This document shows positions 1 through 8,079 of a stretch of 64,000 bases of DNA, piece by piece. The stretch is from Anaerosoma tenue (lineage in GTDB: Bacteria; Actinomycetota; Coriobacteriia; Anaerosomatales; Anaerosomataceae): contig NZ_JALNTY010000004.1 of NCBI RefSeq assembly GCF_023161965.1, forward strand, positions 62,001-126,000. Reading direction: 5' to 3'. The number at the start of each line of letters is the position of its first letter. Position 1 is the first letter of the stretch. The notes under the pieces are model-generated. The model was given only the letters and a program-made list of their open reading frames with translations. It searched no databases and had not been told where the DNA came from. The position numbers and the translations under genes are program-made.

Positions 1-615
1 CACAACGGGACCCGGGGTCGTGTCCGCCCCGGAGGTCATGTGCCGCCACAACCGCGTCACCTCGGACGCAGGCGGCGCGTCCTCCCCGATCGATCTCAGA
101 GCGCCATCCGCGCCAGGTATCCAGAATGCCGCGGCGCGGGCATGCGCGATGTCGGTGAGCTCGCGACGCGCCGCCTCGGCCAGGCTCGCGGCGTTGGTCT
201 CGGAGACGAGCGACCTGCTCAGTCGGTTGAGCGCGGCGGTGTGCCGCTCTTCCCGTTGAGCCACAAGCTCGCGGTCGCGCAATCGACCGGTCTGCAGGCC
301 GATGGCGGTACCTACGACCAGGAAGGCTGCAAGGTGGATGACGTCACCCCGGCTTGCAACGAACAGCGTGTGATAAGGGGGGATGAAGAAGAAGTTCCAC
401 GCGAAGAACGCCAGCACGGCCGACAACACGCCGGGACCTACCCCTGCGGTGCCGGCCACGAAGCCCAGGACCAGAAGGTATGGCCAGCCCCAGCGCTCCC
501 CGCCAAGCAACTCACGGAACGGGATGAACAGTGCGGTGGCGCCCACTATCGCGAGCGCCGCGGCCGGATAGCCGTGGCGTCGCATCGTCTCGCGTATGCG
601 TGATGGGATATCCAC
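1..615 (-). CDS. KdpD-like membrane sensor (DUF4118), 5' part only
   Basis: The gene is read right to left and runs off the left edge, so only the first 205 codons are present. The GTG at 615 is chosen as the start because a GGAGG lies ten bases upstream. After a short basic N-terminus come hydrophobic segments, including a stretch rich in W, N and F followed by IPP (WNFFFIPP). This is the hallmark of the four-helix DUF4118 module of KdpD-type sensor kinases. A charged helix with RLRDRELVAQ then leads into what looks like the start of a GAF domain. In the family this module sits in the membrane and senses K+ or turgor for a C-terminal histidine kinase. The kinase part would lie outside the window, so a kinase activity is inferred only. 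The gene is divergent from the DUF362 gene. Confidence 0.75.
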   Translation of the reverse strand, partial: MDIPSRIRETMRRHGYPAAALAIVGATALFIPFRELLGGERWGWPYLLVLGFVAGTAGVGPGVLSAVLAFFAWNFFFIPPYHTLFVASRGDVIHLAAFLVVGTAIGLQTGRLRDRELVAQREERHTAALNRLSRSLVSETNAASLAEAARRELTDIAHARAAAFWIPGADGALRSIGEDAPPASEVTRLWRHMTSGADTTPGPVV

Positions 616-726
616 TGCGCGGTGACCTCCCTGTCCCTACAGCGAACACGATAGCACCGGGAGCATGCTCGCAGTGCCGCGTGCGCTATGCTTGCCACAG
701 CCGCAACCGCTGCGAGGAGACCGATG

Positions 727-1854
727 ATGTCAGCCCGGGTAGCCGTCGTCCGCTGTGAGACGTACGAACCCTCGGAGGTGTCCGGCGCCATTCGTCGCGC
801 GTTCGATCTCCTGGGTGGGGCCGATCGCTTCGTGGGTCCGGGCGAACGCATCGTGCTCAAGCCGAACCTCCTCGTGGCGAGCGCCGCGGACAAGGCGGTC
901 ACCACGCACCCGACAGTCTTCTCTGCGGTGGCGACGGCACTGGCCGAGGCGGGAGCCGAGCTCACGTGGGGCGACTCACCTGGCTTCGGCGGCGCGCTCG
1001 GCGTGGGCAAGCGTGCGGGTGTCGCCCAGGAGGCGGAGCGCCTCGGGATAGAGATGGCCGACTTCGAGCATGGCCGGACGATTCCGTTCACTGACGGCGG
1101 GCTCATCAAGCAGTTCACCATCGCCGAGAGCGTTGCCGCGGCCGACGGGCTGGTGTCGCTGCCTAAGCTCAAGACGCACGCGCTCACACGCATGACCGGT
1201 GCGGTCAAGAACCAGTTCGGATGCATCCCCGGCCTGCTCAAGGGCGAGTTCCACACCCGGATGCCCGATGTGGAGCGTTTCAGCCAGATGCTCGTGGACC
1301 TCAACCGCCTGCTCCGGCCGCGACTCTTCGTGATGGACGCGGTCGTCGCCATGGAGGGTAACGGCCCACGGGGCGGCGATCCCCGGCAGGTAGGGGTGCT
1401 GCTGGCGTCAGATGACCCTGTGGCCATCGATGCGCTCGGCTGCAGGATCATGTCGCTCGATCCGGCGCTCGTCGACACGGTCGTGTACGGCGAGAAGTGG
1501 GGGCTCGGCAGCGCGAGCGACATCGAGATCCTTGGCGACGAGTTGCCGGTGCTCCCCGACTACCGGGTGAACCGGGAGCCTGCCTCCACCACACGCGGGC
1601 TCGGGTCGTCGCTGGGCAAGCGGCTGTTGGCGCCACGCCCGTACATCATCGCCGAGCGATGCACCCGGTGCGGCACGTGCGTGCACGTGTGCCCTGTCGA
1701 CCCCAAGGCCGTCGACTGGGGTGCCGGTGACCACCGCATTCCGCCCGTGCACGACTATGATCGATGCATCCGATGCTACTGCTGCCAGGAGATGTGTCCG
1801 GAGCGCGCGATCGAGGTGAAGACGCCCCTGCTCGGCAGGTTGATCAGGCGGTGA
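727..1854 (+). CDS. DUF362 protein with C-terminal 2[4Fe-4S] ferredoxin domain
   Basis: This is a 375-residue cytoplasmic iron-sulfur protein. Residues about 1-265 match the DUF362 pattern, with the conserved KPNLL stretch, the PKLKTH motif and the GAVKN motif. From about residue 310 there are two four-cysteine clusters, CTRCGTCVHVCP and CIRCYCCQEMCP, each expected to hold one [4Fe-4S] cluster. The family is common in anaerobes and its reaction is not established; an electron-transfer role is inferred from the ferredoxin part. Two adjacent ATG codons (724 and 727) follow an AGGAG at 715-719. The second has the better seven-base spacing and is used here. A TATGCT at 687-692 could be its -10 element. 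It is divergent from the KdpD-like gene. Confidence 0.85.
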   Translation: MSARVAVVRCETYEPSEVSGAIRRAFDLLGGADRFVGPGERIVLKPNLLVASAADKAVTTHPTVFSAVATALAEAGAELTWGDSPGFGGALGVGKRAGVAQEAERLGIEMADFEHGRTIPFTDGGLIKQFTIAESVAAADGLVSLPKLKTHALTRMTGAVKNQFGCIPGLLKGEFHTRMPDVERFSQMLVDLNRLLRPRLFVMDAVVAMEGNGPRGGDPRQVGVLLASDDPVAIDALGCRIMSLDPALVDTVVYGEKWGLGSASDIEILGDELPVLPDYRVNREPASTTRGLGSSLGKRLLAPRPYIIAERCTRCGTCVHVCPVDPKAVDWGAGDHRIPPVHDYDRCIRCYCCQEMCPERAIEVKTPLLGRLIRR

Positions 1855-1908
1855 GGTGGTACGCTTGAGACCGGTCGTGCGCGGCGCCTGGACCCCCTGA
1901 GAACGGAG

Positions 1909-3483
1909 TCATCCATGGACGCGATCCTCGGCATGTACGGTTGGGCGGCCCTCGCGGTGTTCGCCTACATGACAACCGGCTTCGTGGTCGCCCTCATCCT
2001 CAGGCGCAACGACATCGTGGACACGATGTGGGGTCTGGGATTCGTGCTGATCACTATCACCGCGCTCATCGCGCAGCAGCCGATCAGCCCGCGTCTGTGG
2101 CTGGTGGCCGCGCTCGTGGGGTTGTGGGCGCTCCGTCTGGCGCTCCACATCGGTTTCCGCAACCGAGGCAAGACCGAGGACTTCCGGTACGCCGCGTGGA
2201 GGCGCGACTGGGGCAAGTGGTTCTACCTGCGCACCTTCTTCCAGATCTTCATGCTGCAGGGCTTCCTCATGCTCGTCGTCTCGGCATCGATCGTGGTGGT
2301 GGGCGCCGATGGCGGAGGCCCGCTCGGCTGGCTCGATGCACTCGGCGTGGCTGTCTGGCTTCTCGGCTTCGTGTTCGAGGCGGTGGGCGACTGGCAGCTC
2401 AAGCGGCACATCGCCGATCCGGCGAACAAGGGCGTTCTCATGACCTCGGGTCTGTGGCGCTACACGAGGCACCCCAACTACTTCGGTGAGGCGGTCCAGT
2501 GGTGGGGGCTCTGGGTGATCGCGCTTGCCGTGCCGCTCGGCTGGGTCGCGGTGATCAGCCCTGCCACGATCACGTACCTGCTCAGGTACGTCTCGGGCGT
2601 GCCGATGCTCGAGAAGAAGATGCAGAAGAACCCGGCATGGGCCGAGTACGCGCAGAGCACGAGCGTGTTCGTGCCGCTGCCGCCGGCCAAGCGCTGACGC
2701 CGTCTGCCAGAGCCGATACCAGCCGTCGCGCTCTTCCGTCTCGGCGGGAACGCCGTAGAGCGTGGAGAGCGCGGCACCGGTGAGCATCTCCCGCTTCGGG
2801 CCGTCGCGGAACACGCGGCCGTCCTTCAGCATCACCACGCGGTCGACCTCGGGCACGATGTCGCTCACGTGGTGGGTGACGATCACGAGCGCGGTGGTCT
2901 CGGCGATCCGCCTGAGAAGCCGCAGGAAGTGGTAGGCGCCCGCGGGGTCGAGGCCGTGCGTGGGCTCGTCCAGCACCAGGAGCGCGGGGTCGTGCACGAG
3001 CGCCCTGCCGATCAGCGCCCGCCGCGCCTCGCCGGTCGACAGCGTGTCCATCGTGCGGTCGGCGAGATCGGCGATGCCGAGGTGGTCGAGCAGCTCTCCG
3101 GCCCACGCCTCCATCTCAGACGTGACCTCGCCGGGCCGGTACAGCCCTATCGATCCGAAGAATCCCGACAGCACCACGTCGCGCACGGTCAACCGCCTGC
3201 GGTGCTCCTCCTGCAGGGCGTCCGAGACCACTCCGAAGATGCGTCGCGCCGCGAACAGGTCCCAGAGCGATGCGCCTCGCATGAGCACCGGGGGCTCGTC
3301 GCGCACGAGGGGACGGATGTCGCGGGTGAGCAGGCCGATGAGCGTGGACTTGCCCGCGCCGTTGGGGCCGAGCACCGCAACGTGTTCGCCTTCGCGGAAT
3401 GCGAGACGGTCGACATGGAGGATCGTGCGTCCGTCGCGTACGACCTCCGCGTCACGCAGATCGATGAGGACGTCCGATGTCAC
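1909..3483 (-). CDS. ABC transporter ATP-binding protein with antisense C-terminal extension
   Basis: The frame encodes 524 residues from a GTG start. Only about the first 262 look like protein: a Walker A motif GPNGAGKST near residue 39, an LSTGEARR signature loop, a Walker B motif LLVLDEPTHGLD, and an H-loop in VTHHVSD. This fits a stand-alone YlmA/ModF-like ATPase of normal length. The rest, beyond about position 2698, is the exact antisense of the DUF1295 gene and is rich in R, H, E and D with no recognisable fold. The true stop may therefore have been lost, or the reading may simply run on. The start lies one base after the stop of the zinc-ribbon gene, so the two are probably co-transcribed. 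No permease is adjacent. Confidence 0.75.
   Translation of the reverse strand: MTSDVLIDLRDAEVVRDGRTILHVDRLAFREGEHVAVLGPNGAGKSTLIGLLTRDIRPLVRDEPPVLMRGASLWDLFAARRIFGVVSDALQEEHRRRLTVRDVVLSGFFGSIGLYRPGEVTSEMEAWAGELLDHLGIADLADRTMDTLSTGEARRALIGRALVHDPALLVLDEPTHGLDPAGAYHFLRLLRRIAETTALVIVTHHVSDIVPEVDRVVMLKDGRVFRDGPKREMLTGAALSTLYGVPAETEERDGWYRLWQTASALGRRQRHEHARALRVLGPCRVLLHLLLEHRHARDVPEQVRDRGRADHRDPAERHGKRDHPEPPPLDRLTEVVGVPRVAPQTRGHENALVRRIGDVPLELPVAHRLEHEAEKPDSHAECIEPAERASAIGAHHHDRCRDDEHEEALQHEDLEEGAQVEPLAPVAPPRGVPEVLGLASVAETDVERQTERPQPHERGHQPQTRADRLLRDERGDSDQHESQTPHRVHDVVAPEDEGDHEAGCHVGEHREGRPTVHAEDRVHG
1915..2697 (+). CDS. DUF1295 membrane protein (steroid 5-alpha-reductase-like fold)
   Basis: This 260-residue protein has about seven hydrophobic segments and the family's signature: an N-terminal DxxWGLGF motif and a C-terminal GLWRYTRHPNYFGE motif. 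The latter is shared with isoprenylcysteine methyltransferase and 5-alpha-reductase C-termini, where it helps bind NADPH or a lipid-like substrate. The substrate of bacterial DUF1295 proteins is unknown, so no reaction is assigned. The last hydrophilic stretch (PMLEKKMQKNPAW) is also typical. The gene starts 60 bases after the DUF362 gene and could be co-transcribed with it. The whole gene lies antisense to the 3' half of the opposite-strand ABC ATPase reading frame. Confidence 0.85.
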   Translation: MDAILGMYGWAALAVFAYMTTGFVVALILRRNDIVDTMWGLGFVLITITALIAQQPISPRLWLVAALVGLWALRLALHIGFRNRGKTEDFRYAAWRRDWGKWFYLRTFFQIFMLQGFLMLVVSASIVVVGADGGGPLGWLDALGVAVWLLGFVFEAVGDWQLKRHIADPANKGVLMTSGLWRYTRHPNYFGEAVQWWGLWVIALAVPLGWVAVISPATITYLLRYVSGVPMLEKKMQKNPAWAEYAQSTSVFVPLPPAKR

Positions 3484-3484
3484 G

Positions 3485-4096
3485 CTACGCCAGGCCGGTC
3501 TCTTTGAGCGCCTTCTTCACGGAGCCGAGGCTGCCGCTCACGTTGAACTTCCACTTGCCCGTGGATGCCTTGATCGTGAGCACGTCGGGCGTGCTGGTGT
3601 TCTCGTCCGTGGCGCCCATCCGGAACTTGGCGCCCTGGTACTGGGAGCGTTCGACCGCCCAGTTGCCGGGCGTCTCGGCAAGAGCGGCGTCCGGCGACAT
3701 CCGCCAGTACGCTTCGGAGTAGCTGGTCGACGACTTCAACTGTGCGCCCCACTGGCCGAAGAAACCCTTGCCCTCGGCCTTGGCGCTGTCGCGGGCCGCG
3801 TTCACGGTGGCCGTTACCTTCTCCTTGGTGAGTTCGGCGAAGATCAGGCGGCGGTCGGTGATGACGAGCGTGTACGACTTCTGCTTGAGGCCCATGAAGC
3901 CCGCGACGAGGGTCAGTCCGCCGATGACGGCGAGGATCTCCTCGCCGCTTGCGGCGGGAGCACCGGCGGGCGCGGGCGTGGGCGCGGCGGGCTCGGGCGC
4001 CGCTGCCTGCAGGGGTGCGCCGCATGCGGTACAGAATGCGTCGCCGGCGCCTGCCTCGGCGCCGCAAGAGCTGCAGAAGCGGGAAGAGCTCGGCAT
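3485..4096 (-). CDS. Zinc-ribbon protein with PH-like domain
   Basis: This protein has 203 residues. Residues 8-26 form a CSSCG...CTACG zinc ribbon of the type found at the N-terminus of many small bacterial membrane-associated or regulatory proteins. An alanine/proline linker follows, then a segment (YTLVITDRRLIFAEL) typical of bacterial PH-like or short C-terminal domains that bind lipids or proteins. There is one moderately hydrophobic stretch after the linker but no clear signal peptide. The function is unknown. It is directly followed by the ABC ATPase gene, so it may act with that ATPase. Confidence 0.7.
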   Translation of the reverse strand: MPSSSRFCSSCGAEAGAGDAFCTACGAPLQAAAPEPAAPTPAPAGAPAASGEEILAVIGGLTLVAGFMGLKQKSYTLVITDRRLIFAELTKEKVTATVNAARDSAKAEGKGFFGQWGAQLKSSTSYSEAYWRMSPDAALAETPGNWAVERSQYQGAKFRMGATDENTSTPDVLTIKASTGKWKFNVSGSLGSVKKALKETGLA

Positions 4097-4172
4097 GGCT
4101 GTCCCTTCGGTCGGAGCCGTCAGGAAGAAGTGTACCGCCTTGCACTGTTAGACGCCGACGGGATGGGGTAAG

Positions 4173-4195
4173 ATTCATAACGTTCACAAATGAAT
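4173..4195. promoter_or_regulatory. Inverted repeat, likely operator of the exporter operon
   Basis: ATTCAT (4173-4178) and ATGAAT (4190-4195) form a perfect six-base inverted repeat with an 11-base spacer. It sits in an A+T-rich patch 38 bases upstream of the GbsR/MarR gene. A TAAGAT just to the left (4169-4174) could be a -10 element. Autoregulation by the adjacent winged-helix protein is inferred from position only. Confidence 0.4.
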
Positions 4196-4233
4196 GAAAC
4201 TTCTGATAGTCGTTCGCATCGAGAGGAGGCGCT

Positions 4234-4698
4234 GTGTCTGGAGACCGGGGTGCCGCCCCGTCGGATTCGCTGGAGAGGCTCTCGCGAATGCTGGAGGGTG
4301 TGGGGTTTCCGCACACGATCGCCCGCGTGTACGCGGCCCTCACGCTGGCCGAGGGGGAGGGGCTGTCCACCACCGAGCTGGTCGATGCGCTTGGCGTCTC
4401 CCGCGCCTCGATCAGCAACGCGGTGCAGTTCCTCGAAGGCACCGAGCTCGTGGAGCGCTACCGCGTGCGCGGCTCACGCGAATCGCACTACCGGATGCTC
4501 AAGGGCCGGTGGGGCGACGTGCTTGCCCGCAAGATCGCGGCGACCGGGTACATCAGGAAGATCGCCGAGGAGGTCCTCGCCACGACCACCTCGCCACACG
4601 CACGGGAGCGGCTTGAGGAGATGCACGACGTGTACGCGTTCTTCGAACAGGAGTTCAAGGGCGTGATCGAGCGGTTCAACGAAAGGAACGGATCATGA
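4234..4698 (+). CDS. GbsR/MarR-family transcriptional regulator
   Basis: This 154-residue protein has a winged helix-turn-helix at about residues 30-90; the stretch LSTTELVDALGVSRASIS is the recognition part. A helical C-terminus of the GbsR type follows, probably for dimerisation. Such proteins usually repress the operon they start. Here its stop codon overlaps the start of the ABC ATPase by four bases, so it is the first gene of the exporter operon and probably its local regulator. The GTG start at 4234 follows a GAGAGGAGG-like ribosome site. The effector cannot be read from the sequence. Confidence 0.8.
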   Translation: MSGDRGAAPSDSLERLSRMLEGVGFPHTIARVYAALTLAEGEGLSTTELVDALGVSRASISNAVQFLEGTELVERYRVRGSRESHYRMLKGRWGDVLARKIAATGYIRKIAEEVLATTTSPHARERLEEMHDVYAFFEQEFKGVIERFNERNGS

Positions 4699-5558
4699 CA
4701 GGCCCGGCCATCAGTGTGGAGAACCTACGCTTCAGCTACGGCGACCTCGAGGCCGTGAAGGACATCTCGTTCGAGGTGCAGCCGGGGGAGATCCTCGGCT
4801 TCCTCGGCCCCAACGGAGCGGGCAAGTCCACGACCATCAAGATGCTCACCGGCCAGCTCACACCCAGGAGCGGAGTGGCGCGGGTCCTCGGCATCGATGT
4901 GAGCACCGATGACCCGGAGCTGCAGGCCCGCATCGGCGTTTGCTTCGAGGAGAAGAACCTGTACCTCAACATGTCGGCGAAAGAGAACCTCGACTTCTAC
5001 GCGAGTCTGTTCGGCATCAAAGAGCCGGACTCGGTGGAGGTCCTGCGGCGCGTGGGCCTCGCCGACAGGGCGAAGGACCGTGTGAAGACGTTCTCCAAGG
5101 GCATGCGGCAACGCATGATGATCTCCCGCGCGTTCATCAACAAGCCCGACGTGCTCTTCCTCGACGAGCCTACCGACGGTCTCGATCCCGTCACCTCGGC
5201 GTCGATCCGCAAGACGATACGCGAGGAGGCGGAGCGTGGCGCGGCCGTGCTGCTCACCACGCACGACATGTTCGAGGCCGACGAACTCTCCGACCGGGTC
5301 GCGTTCATCAACGAGGGCCAGATCGTGGCGCTTGATACGGCGGAGAACCTGAAGCTCAAGTACGGCACACGCTCGGTGAAGGTGCGACTGCGCGACGGCG
5401 ACGGTGTGCGCGAGGAGGTCCTGCCGCTCGACGGCGACGGCTCTTCGGCAAAGCTCGCCGAGCTTGCCGCCAGTCCCGACCTGATGACCATCCACACCGA
5501 GGAGGCGACGCTGGACCAGATCTTCATCCAGCTGACCGGTAGGGGGCTCGAGGGATGA
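4695..5558 (+). CDS. ABC-2 type exporter ATP-binding protein
   Basis: This is a 287-residue ATPase of the CcmA/DrrA type. Walker A (GPNGAGKST) lies near residue 40, the signature loop is FSKGMRQR, Walker B is VLFLDEPTDGLDP, and the switch histidine is in LLTTHDMFEADEL. The C-terminal 75 residues form the small regulatory domain seen in drug and sodium exporter ATPases. It overlaps the regulator upstream and the first permease downstream by four bases each. With the two permeases it should form a complete ABC-2 exporter; the substrate is not evident. Confidence 0.9.
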   Translation: MTGPAISVENLRFSYGDLEAVKDISFEVQPGEILGFLGPNGAGKSTTIKMLTGQLTPRSGVARVLGIDVSTDDPELQARIGVCFEEKNLYLNMSAKENLDFYASLFGIKEPDSVEVLRRVGLADRAKDRVKTFSKGMRQRMMISRAFINKPDVLFLDEPTDGLDPVTSASIRKTIREEAERGAAVLLTTHDMFEADELSDRVAFINEGQIVALDTAENLKLKYGTRSVKVRLRDGDGVREEVLPLDGDGSSAKLAELAASPDLMTIHTEEATLDQIFIQLTGRGLEG

Positions 5559-6802
5559 GCCGTCCGACATCGCGCCCGGCGATCATCCGGGCGCTCCTCA
5601 AGAAGGAGCTCACAGCATACTCGCGGGACCTGGTGTTCCTCGGGCTCACGCTGGTCGTTCTGATCGCGGCCCCATTCCTGTTCCACGCGCTGCCCGACTC
5701 CGTGGACGAGTCGATCACACTCGGCGTGTATCCGGCGATCCCGGAGATGATCGGCGACGCGAGGGAAGCGCTTGCGGAGATGGGGGCGACCGAGGAGCAG
5801 CTTGCCGAGCTTGACGACATCGACCTTGCTGCCGGGGAGGAGGGCCTCGCGCTCATCGAGTTCGAGAGCGAAGAGCGGCTCCGCGGCGTGATCGAAGGCT
5901 CGCTGGAACTCTGGCGCACGGAGAGCGGGGAGATGGTCTACCGGGACAAGGAGGCGGGTGACAAGAAGCCGGAGGACGCCGAGCGTGTCGAGCCCGATAT
6001 CGGCGTGGCGTTCCCGAGCGACTTCATAGCCGGGGTCGCAGCCGGCAAGGACGACCTCACGGTCACGGTGTACTCGCAGGCAGGCATCGGCGAGGAGATC
6101 CAGACCGCCATGAAGAGCTTCGTGCGGGAGGCCGCGTATCAGATCGCGGGCCGCGAACTCCCTGTGGGCATGCCTGATGAGGACACCATCGTGCTCGGCG
6201 ACGACCGTATGGGCGACCAGGTGACCATGCAGGAGCGCATGCGTCCGCTGCTGCTCTTCATGGTGCTCCTCATGGAGACGTTCTCCATGGCCTCTCTCGT
6301 CTCCACCGAGGTGCTGCAGCGCACGGTGACGGCCGTCCTGGTGACGCCGGCCAAGGTGGGCGACTTCCTCGCCGCCAAGACGATCTTCGGCACGCTCATG
6401 TCGCTCTCGCAGGCGCTGATCATCCTTGTCTTCATCGGCGGCGTGACATCGGCGAACTGGTCCTTGATCCTCACCGTCCTGGTCATGGGCGCGATCATGT
6501 TCACGGGCATAGCGCTGTTCGTGGGGGCGGCGGGCAAGGACTTCATGGGTCAACTCTTCTACGCGATGCTGTTCACGATCCCGCTGCTCATACCGGCTAT
6601 CTCGGTGATGTTCCCCGGTTCCGCGGCGCCGTGGGTGAAGGCGCTGCCGTCGTATCCGATCATCAAGGTCCTCGTCGACACGACCGCCTACGGCGGCACC
6701 TGGGGCGATGCATGGGGTTCGCTGGCGTATGCGGCGCTCTGGCTGGTGGTCCTGTACTTCGCCGGACTGTTCGCTCTGAAGCGGAAGGTGGAGACGCTAT
6801 GA
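5555..6802 (+). CDS. ABC-2 type exporter permease (NatB-like), subunit 1
   Basis: This 415-residue membrane protein has one N-terminal helix (about 22-42), a large soluble domain of about 190 residues outside the membrane, and five to six helices in the C-terminal 200 residues. This is the NatB/ABC2_membrane_3 architecture of sodium and drug exporters. The external domain is rich in acidic residues. The start ATG overlaps the ATPase stop. It pairs with the next gene, which has the same architecture, so the exporter is probably a heterodimeric permease. Confidence 0.85.
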   Translation: MSRPTSRPAIIRALLKKELTAYSRDLVFLGLTLVVLIAAPFLFHALPDSVDESITLGVYPAIPEMIGDAREALAEMGATEEQLAELDDIDLAAGEEGLALIEFESEERLRGVIEGSLELWRTESGEMVYRDKEAGDKKPEDAERVEPDIGVAFPSDFIAGVAAGKDDLTVTVYSQAGIGEEIQTAMKSFVREAAYQIAGRELPVGMPDEDTIVLGDDRMGDQVTMQERMRPLLLFMVLLMETFSMASLVSTEVLQRTVTAVLVTPAKVGDFLAAKTIFGTLMSLSQALIILVFIGGVTSANWSLILTVLVMGAIMFTGIALFVGAAGKDFMGQLFYAMLFTIPLLIPAISVMFPGSAAPWVKALPSYPIIKVLVDTTAYGGTWGDAWGSLAYAALWLVVLYFAGLFALKRKVETL

Positions 6803-7863
6803 GCCTCTCGCGTATCTGGAAGGTCCTCCGCAAGGACCTCGCGCTCGGTCCGCGTTCCTCGATCTTCCTGTGGGCGATCGTGCTGCCGTTCGCGCTCACG
6901 CTCATCCTGCAGGTGGCGTTCGGGTCGCTCTTCGACCCCAAGCCGAGACTCGGCATCGTGGACGATGGCGACTCCTCGATCACGGCGGCCATCAGTGACA
7001 TGGACGGCATCGAGCTCACGCTCCTCGACGATGCCGGGGAGATGAAGGCACAGGTGGAGGCGAACGACCTGGACGCCGGGCTGATCCTGCCGCAGGGCTT
7101 CGACGAGGCCGTGCGCAACGGAGACCGACCCGCGCTGCAGTTCTTCGTCGGCGGCGAGAGCTACGCCTCCAACCGCATCATCCTCACGGTCACAGCGGTC
7201 GACCTCATCCGTGAGATCGAGGGCAGCGAGGCGCCCGTCACGGTGGACGTGGTGAGCTTCGGCGAGGCCGGGCTGCCGATGTCGAGGCGTCTCATCCCCG
7301 TCATCGTGTTCTACGCGCTCGTGATGGCGGGCCTGTTCGTGCCGGGATCCAACCTGGTGGAGGAGAAGGAGCAGGGCACGCTCATGTCGCTCTTGGTGAC
7401 ACCGGTGAAGGCGAGCGAGGTGCTGATCGCCAAGTGGCTGCTCGGGGTGGTCCTCTCGGTCGTGCTGGCCTCGGCGTCACTCGCACTCAACGGTGCGTTC
7501 GGCGCCAACTGGGCGCAGGTCCTGGTGGTCATCCTGGTGGCGGGGGCGCTCTCCTCGGTGCTCGGCATCCTTGCCGGCGTTTACGCCAAGGACTCGTCGA
7601 TCATGTTCGCGATCGTGAAGGGCAGCGGCATCTTCCTCTTCGCGCCCACGCTCTTCTACATCTTCCCGGAGTGGCCCCAGTGGATCGCCAAGATCTTCCC
7701 GCTGTACTGGATCATCGAACCGATCTGGCAGGTCTCGGTGATGGGTGAGGGTCTCGGCGCGGTATGGGTGGAGCTCGTCGTTGCGCTCGGCATCACCGCC
7801 GCGCTCGGCGCTGCCGCATGGTGGCTCGCCAAGCGCATGCAGGCCCAGATGGCCGGGCAGTGA
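6799..7863 (+). CDS. ABC-2 type exporter permease, subunit 2
   Basis: This 354-residue protein has an N-terminal helix (about 20-40), an external domain to about residue 165, then six helices. The motif EEKEQGTLMSLLVTPVKASE is the coupling region found in ABC-2 permeases, where it contacts the ATPase. A homologous stretch (VLQRTVTAVLVTPAKVGD) is present in the preceding permease. The ATG at 6799 overlaps the preceding stop codon by four bases and marks the start, because codons upstream of it only re-read the previous gene in another frame. Confidence 0.85.
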   Translation: MSLSRIWKVLRKDLALGPRSSIFLWAIVLPFALTLILQVAFGSLFDPKPRLGIVDDGDSSITAAISDMDGIELTLLDDAGEMKAQVEANDLDAGLILPQGFDEAVRNGDRPALQFFVGGESYASNRIILTVTAVDLIREIEGSEAPVTVDVVSFGEAGLPMSRRLIPVIVFYALVMAGLFVPGSNLVEEKEQGTLMSLLVTPVKASEVLIAKWLLGVVLSVVLASASLALNGAFGANWAQVLVVILVAGALSSVLGILAGVYAKDSSIMFAIVKGSGIFLFAPTLFYIFPEWPQWIAKIFPLYWIIEPIWQVSVMGEGLGAVWVELVVALGITAALGAAAWWLAKRMQAQMAGQ

Positions 7864-7891
7864 TCCCGCGGACGCCTAAGGAGGTCGTGTG

Positions 7892-8026
7892 ATGGAGTGG
7901 TACTGGTGGGCCCTGATCGCCGTGGGTGTGGTGGCTATCGGCTATCTCAAGCTCAAGGTGTGGGGCAAGATCATGGAGAACATGAAGGCGAAGAAGGCGG
8001 CGCAGGCCGAGCTCGACAACGAGTGA
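7892..8026 (+). CDS. Small single-helix membrane protein (44 aa)
   Basis: The reading frame starts MEWYWWALIAVGVVAIGY, one transmembrane helix, and continues with a lysine-rich amphipathic tail ending in LDNE. A very good AAGGAGG ribosome site sits at 7878-7884, eight bases before the ATG. It follows the second permease by 28 bases and looks like the last gene of the exporter operon, where it could be a small accessory subunit. This function is inferred from position. I recognise no family. Confidence 0.6.
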   Translation: MEWYWWALIAVGVVAIGYLKLKVWGKIMENMKAKKAAQAELDNE

Positions 8027-8079
8027 CGGCCCCGGCGACCGGTCCGGGCCGGGAGGCGTGTGCTCCTGAGCTCGGCCGG

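Noticed and set aside
546-1523. Long minus-strand open frame opposite the DUF362 gene
   Set aside because: It is the antisense of a clear ferredoxin protein, is rich in Ser/Arg/Pro without any domain pattern, and the real minus-strand gene at 1-615 uses another frame.
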